Shown here: positions 11,662 through 20,768 of the stretch, piece by piece
How positions within the stretch are numbered: the stretch's first letter is position 1
Layout: each line of letters begins with the position of its first letter
Source of the DNA: TH-plancto1 sp043777375
GTDB taxonomy: Bacteria > Planctomycetota > Planctomycetia > Planctomycetales > Planctomycetaceae
Direction of reading: 5' to 3'
Assembly: GCA_043777375.1 (NCBI GenBank)
Contig: JAYWHX010000014.1
Location: forward strand, 9,206-73,205
Length of the DNA: 64,000 nt
Program-made: the position numbers and the translations under genes
The notes under the pieces: model-generated
What the model was told of the DNA's origin: nothing
The model's database searches: none
What the model saw: only the letters and a program-made list of their open reading frames with translations

Positions 11662-12545
11662 GTATCTATGCATTGATTCTGATGCTGGCCACATGTGTGG
11701 CCGCGATGTTACTGAGTGGAGCCCGTCTGCGGGCGGAAGTCACGACGAGCTTCACCGAACCCGATGAAACCATCGAAGTCGCGTGTGCTGAGCCAGGCGT
11801 CGTCGCTCTTGTGAAAGTGAAACAGGGACAGGCGGTGAAGTCCGGCGAAGTGCTGGCCGTAATGGATAACGCCGTCCTGGAAGCCACACTCCGAGCGGCT
11901 GAAACCAAGGCACAATCAACAGCTCGTATCGATCTGGCCCGCGTGGAGGTCGAACTCAAGAAGCGGCAGAAGGCCAAGCTGTCGCTGGTACTCGCCGACG
12001 GGCATGCCTCAGCCAACGAGATCGAAAAGGCCGAGGCCGAACTGGCCGCTAGTGAAGCCCAGCTACGAATTGCTGAAGAAGAAGCCGTTCTGAGCAAGAT
12101 CGATGTTGAGCAGATCAAGGCTCAGATCGAACGACGCACGATACGCAGCCCCGTCAATGGAATTGCGACACGGGTGAGGCGGCGCGCTGGCGAGTTCCTC
12201 TCGAGCAGTGACCCGGTCATAGCGACAGTCGTGCGACTCGATCAGCTGAGAGTGAAGTTCTATGTCTCGACTGAGCAGGCCGAGACTCTACTTTCGGGAG
12301 GGGAATGCGCGGTCTTGATTCGTGGGCAGCGAATGGTGGCCAAGATTGATTTCCTTTCTCCCGTCACCGATGCAGATAGCGGAACCGTTCGCATGGAGGT
12401 GTTACTCGATAACCGCGCACTGAAACTTCGAAGTGGTATCCCCAGCCAGTTGGAAGTCGTCGTTCACTCCTCCGACCGAGTCGGATCAGGCAGTCCCATA
12501 GCGACCAAACCCACAGATCAACGGCTCGTTGTGCCGACTCCCTGA
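11658..12545 (+). CDS. HlyD/RND-type periplasmic adaptor protein
   Basis: 295 residues. The start overlaps the SecA-like stop codon (ATGA). The N-terminal hydrophobic segment (residues ~3-26) is a membrane anchor or signal. A biotinyl-lipoyl-like half domain (VVALVKVKQGQAVKSGEVLA, residues ~48-67) is followed by a helical hairpin (residues ~75-155, rich in Ala, Glu and Lys), the second half (RTIRSPVNGIATRVRRRAGE, ~158-177) and a beta-barrel (LRVKFYVSTEQAETLLSGGE). This is the standard membrane fusion protein order. Such proteins bridge inner membrane pumps and TolC ducts. It is short and of the simple RND/HlyD type. Its partners are presumably the upstream TolC-like channel and the SecA-like ATPase. 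Confidence 0.87.
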   Translation: MSIYALILMLATCVAAMLLSGARLRAEVTTSFTEPDETIEVACAEPGVVALVKVKQGQAVKSGEVLAVMDNAVLEATLRAAETKAQSTARIDLARVEVELKKRQKAKLSLVLADGHASANEIEKAEAELAASEAQLRIAEEEAVLSKIDVEQIKAQIERRTIRSPVNGIATRVRRRAGEFLSSSDPVIATVVRLDQLRVKFYVSTEQAETLLSGGECAVLIRGQRMVAKIDFLSPVTDADSGTVRMEVLLDNRALKLRSGIPSQLEVVVHSSDRVGSGSPIATKPTDQRLVVPTP

Positions 12546-12633
12546 GTTGGGATGGAACATGAAGGACACAATGTCACCTTCATCGACCAGCACGTAGTGG
12601 CAGAAAACACTCTCCTCTCAGCGGAACAACACG

Positions 12634-14484
12634 ATGACAGCTGTGAAGACTCAACGGATTGACGCACCCTCGCCCTTACCGACAACAAGCATGAATAAGA
12701 CCGGCCCGGTCCATGCTCGCCTGTACCACATCGCGTCTCAGATCCTTGACCCAATGCTGGCGCGCGAGGAGCTACGCAAAGTCGCCATGATCGAGACCGG
12801 GGCGATTGCTGCAGCCCACGTGTCACGATCAGCCGATGGACAGTGGGAACTCGACCCGAAGCGCATCACGGGGGATCTACCACGTGATGAAGGGATGCGA
12901 GAGCAGATGATTGAGATGTGCACCGCAGCAGCTGAGAGGGGCAAGCCGCAGATTCAACAGGCCCGGTCCGCAGCGTCACTGTTTCTGATTGGGGCACCCA
13001 TCGTGTTGCCTCGCACCGCGTCAGAGGTCTTGATCATCATTGTTCCGGCACAGGCGGGTGCTGTGCAGGCCGCGACGATGATCGTAGATCTCGTCGCTGC
13101 ATATCAGAGAACATGGGCGCTGACCCACCTTGCAGTTCAGATGGATCGACAGCTCGATTCGATCGCGACGCTGTGCGAGCTGACCTCGAAGGTCACCGCA
13201 GCACAGAGCCTGGAGGCCGCGACGTCGTTGCTAGTGAATGAGGTGCAACGCAGGTTTGGGTGCCTGCGTGTGGCAGTGGGAATTCAGAGGGGCCGTAAAC
13301 TGAAGCTCGCGGCGGTGTCTGGCACAGCCAATGCAGATCAGACATCAGCACCAGTCCATCGCTTGAGACAAGCGATGCGGGAGACAATCCTTCGCGATGA
13401 ACCCGCTGCGTGGCCGTCACTCGCTTCTGAATCCCTGCTACTGGCACATCAACAACTCGGCCAGCATTGTGCATTTCCGGCGGTCATCTCGGCTCCGCTC
13501 AAGCTGGAAGATGGGACGATGGTCGGAGCCTGGCTATGGGCGGGTGAGAAGGAAAAGCTGCACTCCGAGGCCATTCGGAGATTCATGGCAGCTGCCTCGC
13601 CGCATATCGCTATTGCATTGCATGCCTGTCGCCGCGCTGAACCTGGACTGATCATGCGGATGAAGACTGGCATTGGCCGATGGCTCCACAGCCGCACGGG
13701 ATGGTTGATGATGCTGGCGATGGGAATCTTTCTGAGTGCCATGCTAGTCCCCGTACCGAGCCATGTTCGTTGTGCTTGCCGTGTCGCTCCTGTTGCCAGG
13801 CGATTCGCGGTGGCTCCCTTCGACGGCCAATTGGAAACGGTCCTAGCGAAACGCGGGGATACGGTGACTGCGGGGCAAATCCTCGCTCGGCTTGATGGAC
13901 GACAAGTGCGGTGGGAGCTGGCGGGCATCGAGGCGGAGCGCCATCAGGCAGCCCGCAGACATGAAGTGGAACTCGTCGGGCAAGACGTGCCGGAAGCCAT
14001 CTTGGCGAGGCTGGAACTGGAGCGACTCAACGTCAAGGACGCTCAGCTGACACATCGCGAGACTCAACTCGAAGTCGCCAGCCCAGTCGCTGGAATCGTT
14101 CTAGAAGGGTTACGAGACCGCGTTGATGGAACGCCTGTGAAGTCGGGAGATGTGCTTTTTGAAGTCGCTCCACTGGACCGCATACGAGTCGAGATTGAAG
14201 TTCCAGCGGGCGAGGTCTCGACAGTCGCATTTGGTCAACCGGTCACGATGTGGCTCGAAGGTCTGGGAGAGGCATCGATTTCAGGGACAATCGAGTATCT
14301 GGCTCCCGAATCCGAGGTAAGCGACGGTAACAACGTGTTCATCGCTGACCTGGAGTTCGACAATCCCAAGGGACAAATGCGGCCCGGCATGCGCGGGAGA
14401 GCTCGCATCGATTCCCCGAATAGGCCATTAGGACGACTGCTGTTCCAGCCGATGTGGGAATGGATGCTGTCTCGCTGGGGGTAG
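12634..14484 (+). CDS. GAF-domain and HlyD adaptor fusion protein
   Basis: 616 residues. About 350 cytoplasmic residues precede one transmembrane helix (~356-375, MMLAMGIFLSAMLVPVP), followed by a HlyD-like periplasmic part (VAPFDGQLETVLAKRGDTV, then a short helical hairpin, then VASPVAGIVLEGLRDRVDG and a beta-barrel). The N-terminal half contains a GAF-like region (~175-332: IATLCELTSKVTAAQSLEAA, RFGCLRVAVGI, FPAVISAPL). GAF domains bind small ligands or partners, so this adaptor appears able to couple an intracellular signal to the export complex (inference). The start is not firm: the upstream ribosome binding site is weak and Met20 is an alternative. It sits 88 bases after the first HlyD gene and before the M50 fusion. 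Confidence 0.82.
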   Translation: MTAVKTQRIDAPSPLPTTSMNKTGPVHARLYHIASQILDPMLAREELRKVAMIETGAIAAAHVSRSADGQWELDPKRITGDLPRDEGMREQMIEMCTAAAERGKPQIQQARSAASLFLIGAPIVLPRTASEVLIIIVPAQAGAVQAATMIVDLVAAYQRTWALTHLAVQMDRQLDSIATLCELTSKVTAAQSLEAATSLLVNEVQRRFGCLRVAVGIQRGRKLKLAAVSGTANADQTSAPVHRLRQAMRETILRDEPAAWPSLASESLLLAHQQLGQHCAFPAVISAPLKLEDGTMVGAWLWAGEKEKLHSEAIRRFMAAASPHIAIALHACRRAEPGLIMRMKTGIGRWLHSRTGWLMMLAMGIFLSAMLVPVPSHVRCACRVAPVARRFAVAPFDGQLETVLAKRGDTVTAGQILARLDGRQVRWELAGIEAERHQAARRHEVELVGQDVPEAILARLELERLNVKDAQLTHRETQLEVASPVAGIVLEGLRDRVDGTPVKSGDVLFEVAPLDRIRVEIEVPAGEVSTVAFGQPVTMWLEGLGEASISGTIEYLAPESEVSDGNNVFIADLEFDNPKGQMRPGMRGRARIDSPNRPLGRLLFQPMWEWMLSRWG

Positions 14485-14486
14485 CG

Positions 14487-14613
14487 GTCAGCCATCAGCA
14501 GTCAGCCATCAGCGAGAGAAAGGTCTGGCTAAGGATGAATGATATTGTGAAGTCTGACTTTGAATGTGTTCCGTAGCTCAGAAGCGCGGGAACCACTGGG
14601 GCGAGCCCAGTGG
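14487..14613. repeat. Tandem 14-mer and hairpin repeat in intergenic gap
   Basis: GTCAGCCATCAGCA and GTCAGCCATCAGCG are tandem 14-base units at 14487-14514. Related sequence occurs at about 53172-53195. A hairpin, CCACTGGG (14593-14600) with CCCAGTGG (14606-14613), follows. Both look like dispersed repeats and not like parts of the flanking genes. Confidence 0.55.
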
Positions 14614-14657
14614 CGGGATAATCTTACGAAGCGCCCTCTCATCTCTCGTCACTCACC

Positions 14658-16835
14658 ATGCACACACCCGACCACGCCACGTTCGAAATTGCGGGAGCAA
14701 AGCCGCGGCTCCGGGATGGGCTGGTGTTCACATTGTGTGAGACGGGCGGCACGCTCGGGGCGATCATTGAAGACGAACTCCGAGGACGGTTCTATCGGGT
14801 TGGAATGGCGGAGTACACGTTCCTCTCGCTCTTAAATGGCAAGACAACGATCGGAGAGGCGTTGGGGGCCACGGCGCTGCGGTTAAAGGATCGCGCGCTG
14901 ACTGAAGACGAGGCCGCTTCGCTGTGTCGCTGGTTGATTGACAGTGGACTGGCCATCATCGGCAATGAGTCAACCACCGCTTTGGAATCAGAACGTAGCA
15001 AACGAGCACGACTGGCTCTCTCGCGCTGGATGAACCCATTGATGCTACGAATGCCGCTCTTCAGTCCCGAGCGAATCTTGCGGGCCATGTTGCCTTTGTT
15101 CGAGTGGTTGATCAGCGGGACGGGGGCGCTGCTGTGGTGCTTACTCTGTGGATGGGCTCTCGTGCGGATCGTTCCGGAATGGAGCGACCTGAAACAGAGT
15201 ATGCGGCCCATACTGGATGCAGATAACCGGGTACTGCTGGCAATGACCTGGCTGATGATGAAGCTGGTCCATGAGAGCGCGCATGGGTTGACGTGTCAAA
15301 AATTCGGCGGGGTCGTCCGCGAGTGCGGAGTCAACTGGCTGCTGTTTGTGCCCCTGCCCTATGTGGATGTCACCAGTTGTTGGCGACTGGCTTCAATTGC
15401 CCAGCGGCTTCTGGTCTCGGCGGCAGGGATGTTGGCAGAAATTGCGTTGGCGGCGTTGGCAGCAATTGCGTGGACGCTGACTGATTCTCCGATCATCAAG
15501 CAGCATGCGACCAACGTCATGGTCTCGGCAACCGTCACGACGCTGCTCTTCAACGCCAACCCGCTTATGCGGAGCGATGGGTACTACCTGCTCAGTGACT
15601 TACTGGATTGCCCGAATCTGTCGATGCAGGGGCGGCAATTCGTGCAGAACCTGTGGCGTGCCGTGTTTCTCGGACTGAGACCGCGCCCCATCGACACTTC
15701 GCTGGGGCGACTGTTTGTGATCGCCATCTACGGCGTGCTGTCGTCGCTATGGTCGGTGGTCATCGGCTTGGGAATGGTGATCGGTGCGGCGAATCTGTGG
15801 CCGGGAGTCGGTCTGATCCTGGCCATCGTGCTCGTCACTCTGTGGTATCTCCTGCCGGCCATGCGAGCGGCCCGCTTCTTTGTTATGGGAAGTGAAACCG
15901 AACGGCCGCGAAGGCTGCGTTGCGGCCTAATGACCTCCGCCTGTGCAGCTGCGGTCTTCGCAGCTGCGACACAACTCCCCGCGCCCACTGTCGTCAGCGC
16001 TCCCGCTGTGGTGCAGACTTGCCCCTTGGCGATTGTCCACTGCTTGTCCTCTGGACGTATCAAGCGGATTGCCATTCGGACGGGCGACAATGTGGCACTG
16101 GGCGAAGTGCTGATCGAATTGGAGAACCTGGATCTGGTGGACGAATTGCAACAGCTACGAATTGAGATGCGGGCCTCCTCGCAGCGCGAGATTCGCTACC
16201 TGAACAAGGGGGAAGTGGCCGCAGCTGAGGTCGAACGCTCGAACCGGACATCGACCATACGGCGTGAAGGGGAGCTGCTGCGGATGATCGACGGTCTGCT
16301 GGTCAAGGCTCCGATGGCCGGGCGCGTGGTGACTCGTCAGCTCGATGAACTGATCGGTCGACAGCTACAACCGGGTACGGAACTGCTCACGATCGCGTCG
16401 ACTTCTCGACCACAGCTGATTGCGATGGTGCCACAGTCGGAGGCGGAATCACTTCGCGGGCGAGAGGGGCAACTCGTGACAGGTTGGCTGTGGGGGCACT
16501 CACGATGGTTGAAAGGGCAAGTGGAGCATATCGAGCCGCGCGCGACGCAGGTGGCCGCGCATCCGGCTTTGACAGCGGAAGCCGGCGGCCCCCTGGCGGT
16601 GATCGCGCGTGATCAGCGAGAAGAGCAAAGTACTGTGATGGCGGACTCGCAATGGATACTGACTGAGCCACAGCTGGAAGTCGTGATCAGACTGGATGCC
16701 GCAGGAGAGCCGTTGGCCTTGGGGGAGACGGGAATTGTCAGGTTTCCGATCCGTGGCGGTTCGCTATGGGGTTATCTTTCACAGAAGGTCCAAAGCTGGT
16801 GGTCGGTGCGGTGGACGACAACGCATGGGGTCTAG
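14658..16835 (+). CDS. PqqD-like / M50 site-2 protease / HlyD adaptor fusion
   Basis: 725 residues in three parts. Residues ~15-103 look like a PqqD-type winged-helix peptide-binding domain (FYRVGMAEYTFLSLLNGKTT). Residues ~145-420 are a multi-span membrane region with the S2P/M50 zinc site: HESAH at 205-209 and NPLMRSDGYY at 301-310, both catalytic motifs intact. Residues ~440-725 form a HlyD-like periplasmic half (GRIKRIAIRTGDNVALGEVL, a short hairpin, KAPMAGRVVTRQLDELIG). The order resembles M50-HlyD proteins found next to peptide or bacteriocin exporters, but no ABC transporter is present here. It probably recognises and cleaves exported substrates or signals in the membrane while contributing an adaptor ring (inference). 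The ATG at 14658 has no strong ribosome binding site. Confidence 0.85.
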   Translation: MHTPDHATFEIAGAKPRLRDGLVFTLCETGGTLGAIIEDELRGRFYRVGMAEYTFLSLLNGKTTIGEALGATALRLKDRALTEDEAASLCRWLIDSGLAIIGNESTTALESERSKRARLALSRWMNPLMLRMPLFSPERILRAMLPLFEWLISGTGALLWCLLCGWALVRIVPEWSDLKQSMRPILDADNRVLLAMTWLMMKLVHESAHGLTCQKFGGVVRECGVNWLLFVPLPYVDVTSCWRLASIAQRLLVSAAGMLAEIALAALAAIAWTLTDSPIIKQHATNVMVSATVTTLLFNANPLMRSDGYYLLSDLLDCPNLSMQGRQFVQNLWRAVFLGLRPRPIDTSLGRLFVIAIYGVLSSLWSVVIGLGMVIGAANLWPGVGLILAIVLVTLWYLLPAMRAARFFVMGSETERPRRLRCGLMTSACAAAVFAAATQLPAPTVVSAPAVVQTCPLAIVHCLSSGRIKRIAIRTGDNVALGEVLIELENLDLVDELQQLRIEMRASSQREIRYLNKGEVAAAEVERSNRTSTIRREGELLRMIDGLLVKAPMAGRVVTRQLDELIGRQLQPGTELLTIASTSRPQLIAMVPQSEAESLRGREGQLVTGWLWGHSRWLKGQVEHIEPRATQVAAHPALTAEAGGPLAVIARDQREEQSTVMADSQWILTEPQLEVVIRLDAAGEPLALGETGIVRFPIRGGSLWGYLSQKVQSWWSVRWTTTHGV

Positions 16836-16970
16836 GCGAGATTGGTTGTCTGCTTGCGAGGCGGACCATGTCCCTTCTTTCGGGCGATGTGGCGGTTGGC
16901 AGTATACAATTGCAATCGCAGTGCCCCGCTGGGGAGCGAAGTTCCGCCATCCGATTCCGAGACCCACGTC

Positions 16971-18299
16971 GTGCGCTGGACCCTGCGTCTTCAGATTCTC
17001 GTTCCGTTCGTTCTGCTCTCGCTGGGAGCCATCGTCATCACCGCTGTGATCACGGTCGCTGTTGCGATTCGACAGATCGAACAAGAACGCGACGACCAGT
17101 TGTCGGCAGAGGCCCAGTCGCTGGCGATTGCGAACTTCCCGCTCAATGACGAAGTGCTGCAACGACTCAAGACACTAATTGGAGCCGATCTGTTGGTTCT
17201 GAGACAGGACCAGCTGCAAGGAACCACGCTGCCTGGATTCTCGTCCCAGTCATTGCCGGAGTTGGCGGGCAGTGAAATTCGCTGGCAGGGCCAGCTGTAC
17301 CGCATCGCGAGGGCACAGCAGTTGCCACCAGTGGGGGATCGCCAACTGATCTTGCTGCGGCCACGCCGTAGTGGTTGGGAGACCCAGTCAAAGCTGGTCG
17401 AGACGGTGACTTGGTTATGCGTGGCAGCAGCAGTCTTCGTACTTCTGATCTCGGCGGCGTTCTCTCAGCGAGTCGTGCAGCGTCTGAAGCGAATCCAACA
17501 TCAGTTGTCGGAGATCGCGACGCACCGCTATGCAGCCCAGCCTCTCACCGGCCCGCTGGATGAGCTGCAAGAACTGCAGTCGACTGCTAACCAGCTGGCA
17601 GAGCAGATGGACCGCTTCGAGAAAGAAATCGCTCAAACGGAGCGACTTCGTCTACTGGCCCAACTGACGGGTGGGTTGGCGCACACGCTGCGGAACTCGA
17701 TTACGGGTGCCAAGCTGGCGGTCCAGTTGCACCAGCGACGCTGCCCACTGGGTGACAAGGACGAAAGCCTGTCAGTGGCCCGTCAACAGTTGGAGCTCAC
17801 TCAAGAGCAAGTGACAGCGATGCTATCACTGGGCTCGCCACACGCTCGCCCAGCCGTGCCAGGCGACCTGCGAAAGATCCTTTCAGACCTGAACTTGCTG
17901 CTCGATGCCGTGTGCAAACACCATCATGTCGAGTTTCAGGTCGAAGTTGAGCTGACCGAAACCGATACCCGGGTCAAAGATCAAGCCTGCATCCGGGGAG
18001 CGATCCTTAACCTTGCTCTGAATGCCATTGAAGCTGCGGGGCCACATGGGAAAATATCAGTCAGAAGCAGGCGACTGGGCGGACTGATCATGATCGAAGT
18101 CACCGATTCCGGAAAGGGGCCGCCAGCTGATTTGGGAATGACAATCGCCGACCCCTTCGTGACCACGAAAGAGGCTGGTGTCGGACTCGGATTGATGCTG
18201 GCCCGACAAGCGGCTGAGGGGGAAGGTGGACAGCTCACGTGGGAGCGTGCGGAGGGGAACACTCTGTTTCGGATGAGCTGGCCTGCTTCCCCGGAATAG
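16971..18299 (+). CDS. Membrane sensor histidine kinase
   Basis: About 442 residues from the preferred GTG start at 16971. The frame extends to TTG at 16842, but the extra residues are not protein-like and the signal/TM segment begins right after 16971 (RWTLRLQILVPFVLLS). Two transmembrane helices (~6-32 and ~147-163) bracket a periplasmic domain of about 110 residues. A HAMP-like linker leads to the phosphoacceptor motif GGLAHTLRNSITG (His ~238), the N box NLALNAIEAAG, the G1 motif DSGKGPP and the G2 motif GVGLGLMLA. Canonical residues are present, so it should be active. It follows the M50-HlyD gene by 135 bases and probably senses the state of the envelope or export cluster. The receiver at 20769 is the nearest partner. 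Confidence 0.88.
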   Translation: MRWTLRLQILVPFVLLSLGAIVITAVITVAVAIRQIEQERDDQLSAEAQSLAIANFPLNDEVLQRLKTLIGADLLVLRQDQLQGTTLPGFSSQSLPELAGSEIRWQGQLYRIARAQQLPPVGDRQLILLRPRRSGWETQSKLVETVTWLCVAAAVFVLLISAAFSQRVVQRLKRIQHQLSEIATHRYAAQPLTGPLDELQELQSTANQLAEQMDRFEKEIAQTERLRLLAQLTGGLAHTLRNSITGAKLAVQLHQRRCPLGDKDESLSVARQQLELTQEQVTAMLSLGSPHARPAVPGDLRKILSDLNLLLDAVCKHHHVEFQVEVELTETDTRVKDQACIRGAILNLALNAIEAAGPHGKISVRSRRLGGLIMIEVTDSGKGPPADLGMTIADPFVTTKEAGVGLGLMLARQAAEGEGGQLTWERAEGNTLFRMSWPASPE

Positions 18300-18401
18300 G
18301 AAGAAAGCGGGATCGATTGGAGTTTCGTCTTGACTCCAAATGGATTCCTCAGGCATAAGTCGGGCGGTTTCGAAGGAATTCTCTGGCAAGGAGGCTAGAG
18401 C

Positions 18402-19046
18402 ATGCGCCGCTTGATTGTCTGTGGAGTGATCGGCTCCTACTTGTTGATGCTCGGCTTTGGCTTATTCAGCCACGCTTTGGGCTACAAATCCACGAGTCAT
18501 GTCGGGATGTATTTCCTGGTCTGGGACATGTACTGCGGCTGGGGTGCATACGAGACTCGCAGCCACGTCATCGCCGAAGGGGAAAGCGGGCAATACTACG
18601 AGATCACTCCGCCCCCGTGGGGAGAGTTTGTGCCTTTTGGGTCAGCCGAACGGCACACCTACGACAGTTCGGCTTCCTTCACGGGCATCCTCGCTGCGCA
18701 TGTGTTAGAGCATACGGAGCATGAACCAATCGCGGCAGTCACCCTCATTGAGGAGTCATGGTCCAAGAAATACAACCTGCCTGATTCGATCTATTTGAAT
18801 CGGTACGAAGAGCACAAAATGAAGCGGAGCTATTTCCGCCCGCGATTGCTGCTGTCAGCGGATGGGACAGTCCGCGAACGGTACTACGACTGGACGGGCT
18901 GGCTGAACCACCAAGCACTCGCTGACAACCCCCGACTTCAGAAGAACATGTCGGAACGGTCGTTCTTTACGCTCGATTCGTTCTCTTCCCCGGCGAACGT
19001 GCGTGCCGTGAATCACACCACCACGACGCTGGGCAACCCAGAGTAA
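18402..19046 (+). CDS. Unknown single-span membrane protein next to HTTM gene
   Basis: 214 residues. ATG follows AAGGAGG, a perfect ribosome binding site. One N-terminal membrane helix (residues ~5-27, VCGVIGSYLLMLGFGLFSHA) is followed by a soluble, probably periplasmic part rich in aromatic residues (YCGWGAYETRSHVI, SGQYYEITPPPWGEFVPFG). No known domain recognised. Its tight spacing (42 bases) to the HTTM gene suggests a two-gene functional unit. A TTGACT/CATAAG pair at 18331-18360 could be a promoter, with low certainty. Confidence 0.75.
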   Translation: MRRLIVCGVIGSYLLMLGFGLFSHALGYKSTSHVGMYFLVWDMYCGWGAYETRSHVIAEGESGQYYEITPPPWGEFVPFGSAERHTYDSSASFTGILAAHVLEHTEHEPIAAVTLIEESWSKKYNLPDSIYLNRYEEHKMKRSYFRPRLLLSADGTVRERYYDWTGWLNHQALADNPRLQKNMSERSFFTLDSFSSPANVRAVNHTTTTLGNPE

Positions 19047-19088
19047 GCCTCCCATGGCGGAGTTACGATCTGTTCCAAGGGGATCGCG

Positions 19089-20672
19089 ATGACACAGCAT
19101 GATGATGTAGCCAGCTCGACTCCAGTGATTCATACCACACCGAGTGTGTGGTCGCGCATCGAAACGTTCTTCTTTGCGGAAGAGCGGCCCGTAGGACTCT
19201 CGCTGGTCCGAATCATACTGCCGTTGGTGCTTCTGATTCCCACGCTGCATCGCGTGTTCCAAGTGCGGGAGTTCTACTCTCTCTCTGGTTCGCCGACGCC
19301 CATTTGGAACAATTACGGGCAGCCGGATTTCCTCCCGATCCCGACTGCCCACGTGGCAGCTGGACTGTACGCGCTGTTGATCCTGGCACTGGTTTCCTCG
19401 ATTCTCGGATGGCGGACGAGGCTCTCACTGTTGATCGCGGGCGTGCTGACCGCGTACTTCGGCATGGTGGATTTGATCAGCACGATGACCAAGTACACTG
19501 TCGTGGCAACTCATGCGCTACTCTTGTTGTCACTATCAGACAGCGGTCGATTGTGGTCAGTGGATCGCTGGCTGGCTATGAAACGTGGCCATTCATGGAG
19601 TGAGACCGGCCCAGCGTGGCCTCGACGACTGCTACAAATCCTCATCGGGGTCGTCTACCTCGGCGCCGCAACGACGAAGATGCATACCCCGGCATTCTTC
19701 ACCGGGGACCAGCTGCGACTCTGGATGCTGAGCAATGTGAATTCGGCAAATCCAGTAGGCGAGTACCTGTCTCAATATCCGGGGCTTATCTTGACGATGG
19801 CCTACGTGACGATTGTCTGGGAAATCCTGTTTTTGTTTATGGTCTGGAAGGGGACAGCCCGGACCGTGATGCTATCACTGGGGGCGTTCTTCCATGTCAT
19901 GACATTTTTCACCTTGGGTCTGCTGGTGTTTCCACTGGTCTATTTCTCGATCTACCTGGCATGGTACGAGCAGCCAGATCATGTCGCCCTGTGTGCCAGG
20001 TGGCAGGCTTGGTTCGGGCGTGATTTCCGTGAGCAGGTCAGGGCTTCTGGTTCACTGGTGACCACACGAACTTCCTGGGGCATCCCGAGTTTTTTGAGTT
20101 GGGCTGGGTGTGCAGGATGCGCGATCGGACTGGGCATGTGGATCGACCACACATCGGACCCGTTCGGTGACCAGCGAACCGAGGGACGATTTGCCCTGAA
20201 ACCCATCAGTGAAGAACGGCTGGCCGAACTGTTACGAAATGACCAGCAAGTCCATGTCACCGATAAGGTGTTCGCTCTCGACATCGGCTCCGTCATGTTC
20301 AACGACAACCTCGTGGATCGCAAAAACCAATTCCGTCATGGGGAGCTGGCGATGGTGCAGTGCAGTTTGATGCCCCCGCACGAAGATTTGTACCTCGAAG
20401 TCCATTTGCGAAACGAGGAGGAGCAGATCATGCGTCGAATGTGGCAAGTCGTCGCTCGCGAGAATCTCCGGGGACATTTCTCGTTCCAGATGGAAGAGTC
20501 ATTACCTCCGGGTGCCTATTCGGTCGTGATCAAGATCAATGGGGCTGATGCCGGTCGGCGATCTCTGGAACTACTGCCAGAGACTTCGGCCACGCCTCCT
20601 GACGCTGCGGTCTCGAACCGCTCCGAGCGAACCACGCTGCCAGTTGCGACGGTTGTGTCACCATCGCAGTAA
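19089..20672 (+). CDS. HTTM-domain membrane protein (gamma-carboxylase-like)
   Basis: 527 residues. ATG follows AAGGGGA. Residues ~25-300 are a multi-helix membrane domain of the HTTM type related to vitamin K-dependent gamma-carboxylase: RPVGLSLVRIILPLVLL, LYALLILALVSSILGWRTR, GVVYLGAATTKMHTPAFFTG and FFHVMTFFTLGLLVFPLVYF. Residues ~345-500 form a soluble beta-rich tail ending in a proline/threonine-rich segment. HTTM proteins are membrane proteins of mostly unproven enzymatic role; many are annotated as carboxylase-like only by fold. Whether this one modifies exported proteins of the adjacent cluster cannot be judged from sequence. Confidence 0.83.
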   Translation: MTQHDDVASSTPVIHTTPSVWSRIETFFFAEERPVGLSLVRIILPLVLLIPTLHRVFQVREFYSLSGSPTPIWNNYGQPDFLPIPTAHVAAGLYALLILALVSSILGWRTRLSLLIAGVLTAYFGMVDLISTMTKYTVVATHALLLLSLSDSGRLWSVDRWLAMKRGHSWSETGPAWPRRLLQILIGVVYLGAATTKMHTPAFFTGDQLRLWMLSNVNSANPVGEYLSQYPGLILTMAYVTIVWEILFLFMVWKGTARTVMLSLGAFFHVMTFFTLGLLVFPLVYFSIYLAWYEQPDHVALCARWQAWFGRDFREQVRASGSLVTTRTSWGIPSFLSWAGCAGCAIGLGMWIDHTSDPFGDQRTEGRFALKPISEERLAELLRNDQQVHVTDKVFALDIGSVMFNDNLVDRKNQFRHGELAMVQCSLMPPHEDLYLEVHLRNEEEQIMRRMWQVVARENLRGHFSFQMEESLPPGAYSVVIKINGADAGRRSLELLPETSATPPDAAVSNRSERTTLPVATVVSPSQ

Positions 20673-20768
20673 GCCCCTACAGAGCGTTGGCCATTTGACA
20701 TCCTGTGCTGCCTGTGATAATCCGCACTCACCACGAGATTTGTGTTCCCTCAGCAAACACCGACACGC

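Noticed and set aside
16842..16970. N-terminal extension of the histidine kinase from TTG
   Set aside because: The residues are not protein-like and precede the natural membrane-anchored start at GTG 16971.
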